From positions 1-26,340 of the forward strand of contig JAEZDJ010000055.1 in the NCBI GenBank assembly GCA_023429565.1: DNA of 26,340 nt, written 5' to 3'. The notes beneath the pieces are model-generated. The model was not told the origin of the DNA. It made no database searches and was given only the letters and a program-made list of their open reading frames with translations. This document shows, one piece after another, positions 14,353 through 21,841 of this stretch; position 1 is the stretch's first letter; the number at the start of each line of letters is the position of its first letter. A program made the position numbers and the translations under genes. Source of the stretch: Actinomycetes bacterium (GTDB lineage: Bacteria; Actinomycetota; Coriobacteriia; Coriobacteriales; Eggerthellaceae).

Positions 14353-15839
14353 CTCTTGACCAAGGCACCACCTCGTCGCGCGCCATGCTCGTGGATGCGG
14401 GAGGCCGCGTTGCCGCCACGGTTCAGAATCCGTTCCCGCAGCTGTTCCCCCAGTCGGGCTGGGTGGAGCATGACCCTCGCGACATCCTGTCGTCTCAGAT
14501 GGGCGCTTTGACCGAACTCCTGGTGTCCCATGGCCTGGGGCCGGCGGACATCGATTCCATCGGCATCACGAACCAGCGAGAGACGACGGTCGTGTGGAAC
14601 CGCGAGACAGGGCAGCCCGTGGGCAACGCCATCGTGTGGCAGTGCCGCCGAACGGCCGGCATCGTCGAGGAGCGATGCGGAGACCCCGCCATCGCCCAAA
14701 AGATAACGGCCAAGACGGGACTTGTGCCCGACGCCTATTTCTCGGCCAGCAAGATAACCTGGATACTCGACAACGTGCCCGGCGCCCGCGAGGATGCCGA
14801 GGCTGGCAAACTCGCCTTCGGAACGGTGGACAGCTGGCTTGTCTGGGCCCTCACCGACGGCGCGGTGCACGCGACTGACGTGACCAATGCCAGTCGCACC
14901 ATGCTGTTCGACATCCATGGCATGAAGTGGGATCCGTGGCTCCTCGATCTGTTCGATGTGCCCGCATCCATGATGCCGGAGGTGCGCGCGTCGTCGGGCG
15001 AGTTCGGTCGAACGGCCAATCCCGGCATCGTGCCCGGCATACCCATCTGCGGCGTTGCGGGGGACCAGCAGGCGGCGCTGTTTGGGCAGTGCTGCTTCGA
15101 GCCGGGACAGGCCAAAAACACCTATGGCACCGGCTGCTTCCTGCTCATGCACACGGGAGGGCAAGCCAGCGTGTCGTCGCACAACCTCATCACCACCGTT
15201 GCCGCCAGCGCCCCGGGAACCAAACGCACCGAATATGCCCTCGAGGGCAGCGTGTTCGTGGCCGGGGCTCTCATGCAGTGGCTCCGTGACGAACTGGGTC
15301 TCATCGACGAGATGTCCGACACCTCAGCCATCGCGCGAGAGGCCAAGGATTCGGGCGGCGTGTATATCGTGCCTGCCTTCACCGGCCTTGGCGCGCCCTA
15401 TTGGGACGCCGATGCACGGGGCGCCCTGTACGGTCTTACGCGAGGGACCACGCGAGGGCAGCTTGTGCGGGCGGCATTGGAGTCCATGGCCTATCAGGTG
15501 CATGACCTCGCGGTGGCCATGGAGGCCGATGCCGGCGTTCCCCTGAGCGTGCTCAACGTGGACGGCGGAGCTTCGGCGAACGATTTTCTCATGCAGTTCC
15601 AGTGCGACATCTTGCGAACCTCGCTGCGTCGACCTCAGAATGTGGAGACAACGGCATTGGGCGCCGCCTATCTCGCAGGACTGTGCACCGGGTTTTGGGA
15701 GAGCAAGGATCAGCTGCGGGGCCTGCGTTCATCGGATGACGTGTATGAGCCGGGCATGGCTGACGATCGGCGCGAGGCGCTGTTGAAGGGTTGGTCCGAT
15801 GCGGTTCATCGGACGATGGGAGTTGCGCTGTCCTCCTGA
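14334..15839 (+). CDS. glpK: Glycerol kinase
   Basis: The kinase converts glycerol and ATP to sn-glycerol-3-phosphate in the cytoplasm. The 501-residue length equals the usual size of the family. Visible signatures include IALDQGTTSSRAMLVD near the N-terminus, QSGWVEHDPRDI, GITNQRETTVVW, VWQCRRT, the GVAGDQQAALFGQ segment, NTYGTGCF and LNVDGGASANDFLMQFQ. The start overlaps the hydrolase gene by 19 bases, indicating joint expression. No glycerol facilitator or glycerol-3-phosphate dehydrogenase is in the window. The pair interrupts an otherwise conserved block of housekeeping genes and may have been inserted there. Confidence 0.97.
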   Translation: MPGYIIALDQGTTSSRAMLVDAGGRVAATVQNPFPQLFPQSGWVEHDPRDILSSQMGALTELLVSHGLGPADIDSIGITNQRETTVVWNRETGQPVGNAIVWQCRRTAGIVEERCGDPAIAQKITAKTGLVPDAYFSASKITWILDNVPGAREDAEAGKLAFGTVDSWLVWALTDGAVHATDVTNASRTMLFDIHGMKWDPWLLDLFDVPASMMPEVRASSGEFGRTANPGIVPGIPICGVAGDQQAALFGQCCFEPGQAKNTYGTGCFLLMHTGGQASVSSHNLITTVAASAPGTKRTEYALEGSVFVAGALMQWLRDELGLIDEMSDTSAIAREAKDSGGVYIVPAFTGLGAPYWDADARGALYGLTRGTTRGQLVRAALESMAYQVHDLAVAMEADAGVPLSVLNVDGGASANDFLMQFQCDILRTSLRRPQNVETTALGAAYLAGLCTGFWESKDQLRGLRSSDDVYEPGMADDRREALLKGWSDAVHRTMGVALSS

Positions 15840-15921
15840 ACGGAAAAGGGCGGGGCAGAATTCCTCGTCGATGCCATCGAACCGACGGAACGAAACGATC
15901 TGGAAAAGAGGACGGTCTAGA

Positions 15922-16362
15922 ATGAGAATCAGCATCGCCAGCGATCATGCGGGTTTCGACTGCAAAGGGTCGCTCGTGTCTCACCTCAGGAACCGGGGGC
16001 ACGAAGTCGTCGACCGTGGGCCGGACTCCGCAGACCGCGTGGACTACCCGGATTTTGCCGAGCTCGTCGCCCGCGACGTCGCAAAAGGCGATGCCGATCG
16101 CGGAGTGCTCGTATGCGGCACCGGCATCGGCATGGCGGTGGCGGCAAACAAGGTGGAGGGCATTCGTGCCGCCAACGTCACCAGCCCGCAGTTTGCCGCA
16201 CTTGCCAGAGAGCATAACGACGCGAACATCGTGACCGTGTCGGCGCGGTTCGTGGACGAGGAGACGAATCGTGCCATCGTCGACGCGTTCCTGACAACCG
16301 AATTCGGCGGGGGCCGCCATGCGGGCCGCGTTGAGAAGATATCCGCTCTCGAAAGGAAGTAG
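15922..16362 (+). CDS. rpiB: Ribose-5-phosphate isomerase B
   Basis: The 146-residue enzyme interconverts ribose-5-phosphate and ribulose-5-phosphate in the pentose phosphate pathway. It shows the RpiB/LacAB signatures: ASDHAGFDCK (D8, H9), VDYPDFAE, and GVLVCGTGIGMAVAANKVEGIRAA with the catalytic cysteine at 65, then SARFV. The ATG at 15922 follows AAAAGAGG; the frame is open upstream into the glpK end but without a ribosome site. It is followed three bases later by glyA, as part of one transcription unit. RpiB ahead of glyA and upp also occurs in Bacillus. Confidence 0.95.
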   Translation: MRISIASDHAGFDCKGSLVSHLRNRGHEVVDRGPDSADRVDYPDFAELVARDVAKGDADRGVLVCGTGIGMAVAANKVEGIRAANVTSPQFAALAREHNDANIVTVSARFVDEETNRAIVDAFLTTEFGGGRHAGRVEKISALERK

Positions 16363-16365
16363 ACC

Positions 16366-17622
16366 ATGGCTCTCTCATTCGTATCTCAGACCGATCCCGC
16401 GGTTGCCGATGCCATCCGGCAGGAGCTTGCCCGTCAACGTGATTCCGTCGAGCTCATCGCATCGGAGAATTTCACTTCTCCCGCCGTGATGGACGCCGTT
16501 GGCAGCGTCCTTACGAACAAGTATGCCGAAGGCTATCCCCGCAAGCGCTATTACGGCGGTTGCGAGAAGGTGGACATGGTGGAGGATCTGGCTCGCGATC
16601 GCGTTTGCGAGCTGTACGGTGCCCGCTTCGCCAACGTGCAGCCCCATTCGGGGGCGAACGCAAACCTGTGCGCTTATGCGGCGGTCCTCGAACTTGGCGA
16701 CACGGTGCTTGGCATGAGTCTTGACCAGGGAGGCCACCTCACGCATGGCTCCCCGGTGAACTTTTCCGGGCGGTTCTATCACTTCGCGTCGTACGGGCTG
16801 GACCCCGAGACGGAGACCATCGACTACGATGAGATGCTTCGCATCGCCAAAGAGGAGCGTCCGAAGCTGATCGTCGGCGGTGCATCAGCCTATCCTCGCA
16901 CCATTGACTTCGAGCGCATGGCGTCGATCGCCCATGAGGTCGATGCGCTGTTCATGGTTGACATGGCGCATATCGCCGGATTGGTTGCAACCGGTGCACA
17001 TCCCAGTCCTCTGCCGCATGCGGACATCGTGACCTCGACGAGTCACAAGACCCTGCGCGGCCCCCGTGGCGGGTTCATCCTCACCAACGATGAGGACATC
17101 GCCAAGAAGATCGACAAGGCGGTGTTTCCTGGGGGCCAGGGCGGTCCGCTCATGCACGTCATCGCAGGCAAGGCGGTGGCATTCGGCGAGGCGCTCAAAC
17201 CCGAGTTCGGGACGTATATCGAGCACGTGGTGGAGAACGCCCGCACCCTTGGCCAGGGCATGGGGGACGGTGGCCTGCGCCTGGTTTCCGGCGGCACGGA
17301 CAACCACCTGTGCCTTGTGGACCTGACGCCGGCCGACGTCACCGGCAAGGACGCCGAGAAGCTGCTCGAGGGAGTAGGGCTGACCACGAACAAGAACTCC
17401 ATTCCCAACGAGCCCCGCTCGCCGTTTGTGACGAGCGGCATCCGCGTGGGCTCTGCGGCAGCAACAACGCGTGGCTTCACCGCAGATGATTTTTACGAAG
17501 TCGGACAGCTTATCGCCCGCACGGTGTTCAATGCGGACGACGAGGCCGTCCTTGCCGACGTTCGCACGCACGTCGACGCCCTGCTTGCCGCCCATCCCCT
17601 CTATCCCGAGCTTGACTACTAG
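16366..17622 (+). CDS. glyA: Serine hydroxymethyltransferase
   Basis: This PLP enzyme converts serine and tetrahydrofolate to glycine and methylene-tetrahydrofolate, supplying one-carbon units for purines, dTMP and methionine. The 418-residue protein has the family length. It shows VELIASENFTSPAVMDA, NKYAEGYPRKRYYGGCE, QPHSGANAN, the PLP-lysine motif STSHKTLRGPRGG (K228) and the late GIRVGSAAATTRGF. GAAAGGAAG precedes the ATG. It lies between rpiB and upp with gaps of only 3 and 12 bases, so it belongs to the same operon. Confidence 0.98.
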   Translation: MALSFVSQTDPAVADAIRQELARQRDSVELIASENFTSPAVMDAVGSVLTNKYAEGYPRKRYYGGCEKVDMVEDLARDRVCELYGARFANVQPHSGANANLCAYAAVLELGDTVLGMSLDQGGHLTHGSPVNFSGRFYHFASYGLDPETETIDYDEMLRIAKEERPKLIVGGASAYPRTIDFERMASIAHEVDALFMVDMAHIAGLVATGAHPSPLPHADIVTSTSHKTLRGPRGGFILTNDEDIAKKIDKAVFPGGQGGPLMHVIAGKAVAFGEALKPEFGTYIEHVVENARTLGQGMGDGGLRLVSGGTDNHLCLVDLTPADVTGKDAEKLLEGVGLTTNKNSIPNEPRSPFVTSGIRVGSAAATTRGFTADDFYEVGQLIARTVFNADDEAVLADVRTHVDALLAAHPLYPELDY

Positions 17623-17634
17623 GAGCAGACTTTC

Positions 17635-18279
17635 ATGACAAGAGAATACGAGCGCGTCACCGTCGTCGACCACCCCATGGTGCAGCACAAGCTGTCCATC
17701 CTACGGGATCGGGAGACGTCATCCAAGCAGTTCCGCGAGCTTGTGAAGGAATTGGCGCTGTTCGAAGGCTATGAGGCGACGCGCAATCTCCCCCTTGTGG
17801 ACATCGAGGTGGAAACGCCCATCTGCAAAACCGTCTGCAAGGCGGTGGGCGGCAAGAAGCTTGCCATCGTTCCCATCCTGCGCGCCGGCCTGGGCATGGT
17901 CGACGGCGTGCATGAGCTGGTGCCTGCCGCGCGCGTTGGGCATGTGGGAATGTATCGCAACGAGGAGACGCACGAGCCCGTCGAATACTACGCGAAGCTT
18001 CCCAAGGACATCGCGCAGCGTGAGGTCATCGTGCTCGATCCCATGCTTGCCACCGGCGGTTCGGCAAGTGCTGCCATCGCCTACTTGCGCAAACAGGGCG
18101 TGCAGGGTACCATCAAGCTCATGGTCATCGTTGCGGCGCCGGCAGGCATCGAGGCGGTCCTCGATGCTGATGACAACGTGCATATCTTCACCTGCGCCAT
18201 CGACGAGAGCCTCAACGATGCGGCATACATAGTTCCGGGCCTCGGCGACGCTGGGGACCGCATTTTCGGAACCAAGTAA
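17635..18279 (+). CDS. upp: Uracil phosphoribosyltransferase
   Basis: Salvages uracil by joining it to PRPP to make UMP. The 214-residue protein starts with VTVVDHPMVQHKLSILRD and contains the family segment PILRAGLGMVDG. The PRPP-binding loop DPMLATGGSASAA lies near residue 135, and the C-terminal PGLGDAGDRIFGTK is the uracil-binding region. Length and motifs fit the bacterial enzyme. The gene follows glyA by 12 bases with AGGAG in the gap. The next gene also acts on pyrimidine nucleotides. Confidence 0.98.
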   Translation: MTREYERVTVVDHPMVQHKLSILRDRETSSKQFRELVKELALFEGYEATRNLPLVDIEVETPICKTVCKAVGGKKLAIVPILRAGLGMVDGVHELVPAARVGHVGMYRNEETHEPVEYYAKLPKDIAQREVIVLDPMLATGGSASAAIAYLRKQGVQGTIKLMVIVAAPAGIEAVLDADDNVHIFTCAIDESLNDAAYIVPGLGDAGDRIFGTK

Positions 18280-18287
18280 TCGAGAGT

Positions 18288-18322
18288 GTCCGCCCGGAGC
18301 GCTTCTGCTTGAAGCGCCGGAC
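18288..18322 (+). terminator. Hairpin after upp
   Basis: GCGCTTC-tgctt-GAAGCGC (18299-18317) is extended by GTCCG/CGGAC with a six-base bulge on the 5' side. No T-run follows. It may dampen read-through or protect the 3' end of upstream mRNA rather than stop transcription. Confidence 0.4.
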
Positions 18323-18386
18323 GTTCAGACGTGGCGCCAGGCCCGGCTTTGTTGCCGCGGCCGGGCGCCCTAAGATGGGATGAGCC

Positions 18387-18866
18387 ATGGAACCGACAAC
18401 CGGACCGACTGACAACCGACCGAGCTGGGATCAGTATTTCATGACTTTGGCTGGGGAAGTGTCCACGCGCACGACCTGCCTGCGCCGCGCGGTCGGCGCC
18501 ATCATCGTGAAGGATCGCCGCATCCTGGCAACGGGATACAACGGCGTGCCGACAGGCATGGCGCATTGTGCGCAGACAGGATGCCTGCGTCAGCAGCTCA
18601 ACGTTCCCAGCGGGCAGCGGCATGAGATATGTCGGGGCCTGCATGCGGAACAGAACGCCATCATCCAGGCGGCACGCTATGGCATCAACATCACGGGCGC
18701 ATCCATCTACATCACGACCCAGCCGTGCATCGTGTGCGCCAAGATGCTCATCAATGCGGGGATAGAGGAGATCGTCTACCAGAATCCCTATCCCGACAAG
18801 CTTGCCATGGCCATGCTGGAAGAAGCGGGCATGAAATTGAGGGTATACGAGGGCGAGGTTTCATGA
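18387..18866 (+). CDS. comEB: Deoxycytidylate deaminase (ComEB family)
   Basis: The 159-residue protein is a zinc-dependent deaminase of the dCMP deaminase/ComEB family, which turns dCMP into dUMP for thymidylate synthesis. The zinc site is complete: HAEQNA (H86, catalytic E88) and PCIVC (C114, C117). The insert GYNGVPTGMAHC with extra H and C residues (60-81) is typical of dCMP deaminases with a second metal site. It is the fifth gene of the tsaC-to-upp series, 107 bases after upp. The ribosome site is weak. It could also be named simply a cytidine/deoxycytidylate deaminase family protein. Confidence 0.92.
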   Translation: MEPTTGPTDNRPSWDQYFMTLAGEVSTRTTCLRRAVGAIIVKDRRILATGYNGVPTGMAHCAQTGCLRQQLNVPSGQRHEICRGLHAEQNAIIQAARYGINITGASIYITTQPCIVCAKMLINAGIEEIVYQNPYPDKLAMAMLEEAGMKLRVYEGEVS

Positions 18867-19057
18867 GCTCTTTTCCCGGCATGATTTGGGATTGTTCGGG
18901 TATCGTATGGAGGGGAGGCGGGCGAAATACGCTCCAAGTCACCTTCCGGACATCGACGTCCAATTGGGGGAGAAGGGGTATGCAGTTTTCTGCCCGGTTT
19001 ATCCATCCATTCACCCGAAAAATGCAAGTTTTTAATTTCTGTGCAGGAAGGTGGTGA
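18863..19057 (+). other. Questionable 64-codon ORF in the comEB-atp gap
   Basis: An ATG overlapping the comEB stop (ATGA) opens a 64-residue frame starting MSSFPGMIWDCSG. It has no recognisable motif and no helix pattern. It may be chance, or the worn remnant of a gene that once sat here; in mycobacteria a wecA-type gene lies just before the atp operon. The rest of the 262-base gap to 19128 should hold the atp promoter, but I could not pick one reliably. Confidence 0.2.
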
Positions 19058-19128
19058 GAAGTTCCGTTATCATACTTGGCGGTTTCATAAGGATACGCAG
19101 GGATGTGCGGTAGGGCAGAAAGCAGGTC

Positions 19129-19410
19129 ATGGTAACAGCGATTGTTCTGGGTGCGCTGGCTGGATTCGTGGGGTTTCTTCCGCTGTTTTTCGGCCTTCGG
19201 ATGACGAGACGGGTGACAGACACCAGCAATTTAGGCTCCATGGGAGCCTTGCTTCTTGGTGTTCTGGCTTCGTTTGTCCTCCTGTTTGGCACCGCCATTG
19301 TCTGCGTCATGGTTGCTCGCGATCTCGTTTTGCCGTTCGTTCTGGCCGAGGTTGTCGTTCTCAGCGTGGCCGCTATCGGTTTCGGTATCGGCAAAATTTT
19401 GCGGAAGTAG
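19129..19410 (+). CDS. Small AtpI-like membrane protein leading the atp operon
   Basis: The 93-residue protein has three hydrophobic helices (about 2-22, 38-60 and 66-88) joined by basic turns, ending GIGKILRK. Its place directly before atpB, 18 bases upstream, is that of atpI, whose product helps assemble the c-ring or supplies Mg2+ in other bacteria. Sequence similarity to AtpI is not obvious to me, so the assignment rests on position, size and topology. A weak AGCAGG is the only ribosome site. Confidence 0.7.
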   Translation: MVTAIVLGALAGFVGFLPLFFGLRMTRRVTDTSNLGSMGALLLGVLASFVLLFGTAIVCVMVARDLVLPFVLAEVVVLSVAAIGFGIGKILRK

Positions 19411-19428
19411 GATGGAAAGGTAAGTTAC

Positions 19429-20220
19429 GTGAACCCTCTTGAAATGCTTGCGGAGAATGTGCCTCACCTCCAGGGGTCGTTCGATTCAGCCATCGTCTTC
19501 GGTTCCAATGGGATCGGGATGACGCAGTACGTCTTCTGGATGATCATCGTCTTCATCATCACGCTTGTCGTGGTCATGACGGCGGGCAAGCGTCTGACGC
19601 TCGTCCCGTCGAACAAGTTCACCAACATGGTCGAGTACGGCTATGAGTTCGTGAGGAAGGACATGGGGGAGGGAGCCATCGGGCATGGCTACAAGAAGCA
19701 CGTGCCGTTTTTGGCAACGCTGTTCTTCTTTATCCTGATCTCCAATTTCATCGGCCTCATTCCCGGCTTCAAGACCCCGACCGGCAGCATCAGCATCACC
19801 TGGGCGCTTGCGGTCATCTCGTTCGTGTATTTCAACTACTGGGGAGTGAAGGCCCACGGTGGCTGGGGCTACATCAAGTCAATCGCCCCCTCGGGCCTGC
19901 CGAAGGTCATGGTCCCGATCATCTGGTTCTTTGAGTTCATCTCCATGGTGCTGCGTGTTCTGACGCTGGCCGTTCGACTGTATGGCAACATGTTCGCCGG
20001 CCATATGGTGCTTGGCATCTTTGCCTTGGCAACCACGGTGTTCCTGCAAGCCGCCTTTGATCCGACGTCCGGCAATCTGCTGTTTGCTTTGCCGCCGGTT
20101 GCGTGGATGGTGTTTCTCATTGCCATGTACGCGCTCGAGGTTCTGGTGGCGTTTTTGCAGGCGTATGTGTTCACCATCCTCTCGGCGGTTTACATCTCTC
20201 TCGCAACGTCCGAGCATTAG
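19429..20220 (+). CDS. atpB: ATP synthase Fo subunit a
   Basis: Subunit a forms the proton half-channels against the c-ring. The 263-residue protein has five to six helices. It contains LFFFILISNFIGLIPG and the essential helix LTLAVRLYGNMFAGHMVLG with the conserved arginine at R183. The C-terminal helix ends in LEVLVAFLQAYVFTILSAVYI. I use the GTG at 19429, which follows GGAAAGG by about eight bases; ATG 19444 would lose five residues. It is the first structural gene of the operon. Confidence 0.97.
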   Translation: MNPLEMLAENVPHLQGSFDSAIVFGSNGIGMTQYVFWMIIVFIITLVVVMTAGKRLTLVPSNKFTNMVEYGYEFVRKDMGEGAIGHGYKKHVPFLATLFFFILISNFIGLIPGFKTPTGSISITWALAVISFVYFNYWGVKAHGGWGYIKSIAPSGLPKVMVPIIWFFEFISMVLRVLTLAVRLYGNMFAGHMVLGIFALATTVFLQAAFDPTSGNLLFALPPVAWMVFLIAMYALEVLVAFLQAYVFTILSAVYISLATSEH

Positions 20221-20389
20221 GATTTCTCGCGGGCGCCTTCGGGTGCCCGTCCGTCGTTTGGCTCACGCTGGACGACGTGATGCCCAAGGGGCATGAACGT
20301 GGGTTTCACCGGCGCCTCCACCGCCGGATGGACATAAAGTATTCAGTGTTTTTGGGAACAGGCCCAAAGACGGTAAAAGGAGGAAAACT
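20221..20389 (+). promoter_or_regulatory. Structured atpB-atpE spacer with three hairpins
   Basis: The 169-base spacer is long for an atp operon. It holds CGGGCGCC-TTCG-GGTGCCCG (20230-20249, an 8-bp stem with one G-T pair and a UUCG loop), ATGCCC-aag-GGGCAT (20280-20294) and CCGGCG-cctccac-CGCCGG (20309-20327). AAAAGGAGG for atpE follows. Such structures could block 3' decay, or guide cleavage so that c subunit, needed in many copies, is over-expressed. That role is inferred. Confidence 0.5.
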
Positions 20390-20608
20390 GTGGAAATGAC
20401 AATCGCACTCGCCGCACTGAAGCTCGTGGGCTATGGTTTGTCCACGATTGGCCCTGGCCTCGGCATCGGCATCGCCTGCTACGGCTGCTGCGTCGCGACC
20501 GCCCGTCAGCCCGAACTGCAGGGCCGTCTGTTCACCAACTTCATCATCGGTGCCGCTCTGGCCGAGGCTCTCGCCCTCATCGGCTTCGTTCTGACCTTCA
20601 TCGTGTAA
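20390..20608 (+). CDS. atpE: ATP synthase Fo subunit c
   Basis: This 72-residue two-helix proteolipid builds the rotating c-ring. The glycine-rich first helix (GPGLGIGIACYG), the polar RQPE loop (39-42) and the ion-binding carboxylate E59 in AALAEALALIGF are all present. The sodium-type signature (a glutamine in helix 1 and E-S/T in helix 2) is absent, so proton coupling is expected. Two adjacent cysteines (C33, C34) in helix 1 are unusual. The GTG start at 20390 follows a strong AAAAGGAGG; ATG 20396 is possible. Confidence 0.96.
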   Translation: MEMTIALAALKLVGYGLSTIGPGLGIGIACYGCCVATARQPELQGRLFTNFIIGAALAEALALIGFVLTFIV

Positions 20609-20661
20609 CTCGAGCCTTCATCGGATACGACGCCGCACAAGGCTTAAAAGGAGGTTACTAC

Positions 20662-21273
20662 GTGAAAACCAGAGCGAAAAAAGCATCGGCCCGCATGGGT
20701 ATCGCCGTGCTCGCGGCAGGCGGCACGACGTTTGCTTTTCCTGCGCTCGCGTTTGCCAGTGAGAAGGAGGGCATCGCGAATATCGTTCCAGACATGATGG
20801 AATTCATTCCGATGCTCATCGCCTTCATCATCTTGGCAGTCGTCCTGCTCAAGTTTGGCTGGCCCAAGTTTGACGCCATGCTTGAGAAGCGCGAGAAGAT
20901 GATCAAGGAAGCGCTTGAGAAGTCAGAGGAAGCTCGCATCGAAAGCGAGCGCGTGCTTGAGGAGTATCGCCAGCAGTTGGCCGATGCCAAGACTCAGGCC
21001 TCTCAGATCGTCGCTGAAGCCAAGCAGACCGGTGAGGCCGTCAAGGCCGACATCACCGATAAGGCGCATACGGAAGCCAACGCCATGATCGAGAAGGCAC
21101 GCGTTGCCATCGAGGCCGAGAAGAAGGCCGCTGTGGCCGAACTTCAGGGATCGATCGCTGACATGTCCATTGCCGTGGCTTCACGCCTGATCGGCGACGA
21201 CTTGAGCGATGCCGACCACCGCAAGGTCATCGAGCATTACGTGGACGAGGCGGGCAGCTTCGATGTCAACTAA
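20662..21273 (+). CDS. atpF: ATP synthase Fo subunit b, with extra N-terminal segment
   Basis: Subunit b is the peripheral stalk linking Fo to F1. The membrane anchor lies at about 47-64 (FIPMLIAFIILAVVLLKFGWPKF), followed by a long charged coiled coil (70-170). Ahead of the anchor is a basic start and a hydrophobic stretch (13-32) ending ALAFAS, which looks like a signal peptide; the protein is 203 residues instead of about 160-170. The GTG start at 20662 follows AAAAGGAGG, so this segment is probably translated. A cleavable leader or a second helix are both possible. Confidence 0.95.
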   Translation: MKTRAKKASARMGIAVLAAGGTTFAFPALAFASEKEGIANIVPDMMEFIPMLIAFIILAVVLLKFGWPKFDAMLEKREKMIKEALEKSEEARIESERVLEEYRQQLADAKTQASQIVAEAKQTGEAVKADITDKAHTEANAMIEKARVAIEAEKKAAVAELQGSIADMSIAVASRLIGDDLSDADHRKVIEHYVDEAGSFDVN

Positions 21274-21841
21274 TCGCCTTGTCACCAAAGAGCAGGTTGC
21301 CGCCTATGCGTCAATCATGTTCGACGCTGCATACGAAGCGGGCGGACAAGACGGCGTGCTCGAGGTGCGGGATCAGGCGAAGGCCGTCATTTCCGCGATG
21401 CGCGGCAATATCGACCTCGCTTCTGCGCTGAAGGACACCGCATACACGCCCGAACAACGCAGCGAGCTTGCTCGTGGCGTCTTCGGGGGTTGCAATCCGG
21501 TGCTGGTCGACGTGCTGGGCGTCATGGCTGAGCGCAACGACTCCGAATTGCTTCCCCGCGTGTGGGAAAGCTATGAGCAGCAGTTGCAGGATAAGCTCAA
21601 CATTTGCGTCGTCGACGTGACAACGGTCGTCGAGCTCGACGACCGTCTGCGCGAGATCATTATCAAGAAAGCCGAATCCGAGTTGGGGATGAAGGTCGTC
21701 CTGCGCGAGCACATCGACCCATCCATCTTGGGCGGCATTATCATGAGCACGGGTGGCAGGCGGATCGATGCCAGCGTTCTGCTGCAGCTTGACCATGCCC
21801 GCGAAGTGCTTAAACAATCAACAGATGGAGGTGAATGCTAG
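21263..21841 (+). CDS. atpH: ATP synthase F1 subunit delta
   Basis: The delta subunit caps F1 and binds the b stalk. The 192-residue protein starts TKEQVAAYASIMFDAAYE, the usual opening of OSCP/delta, and ends with the conserved GGIIMSTGGRRIDASVLLQLDHAREVL segment. ATG 21263 lies inside the end of atpF (11-base overlap) with GAGGCGGG upstream; the longer frame has no ribosome site. Its TAG stop overlaps the likely GTG start of atpA. Confidence 0.94.
   Translation: MSTNRLVTKEQVAAYASIMFDAAYEAGGQDGVLEVRDQAKAVISAMRGNIDLASALKDTAYTPEQRSELARGVFGGCNPVLVDVLGVMAERNDSELLPRVWESYEQQLQDKLNICVVDVTTVVELDDRLREIIIKKAESELGMKVVLREHIDPSILGGIIMSTGGRRIDASVLLQLDHAREVLKQSTDGGEC

Noticed and set aside
20390..20608. 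Sodium-coupled ATP synthase
   Set aside because: Subunit c lacks the helix-1 glutamine and the E-S/T pair of sodium-binding rings; only the carboxylate E59 is present.
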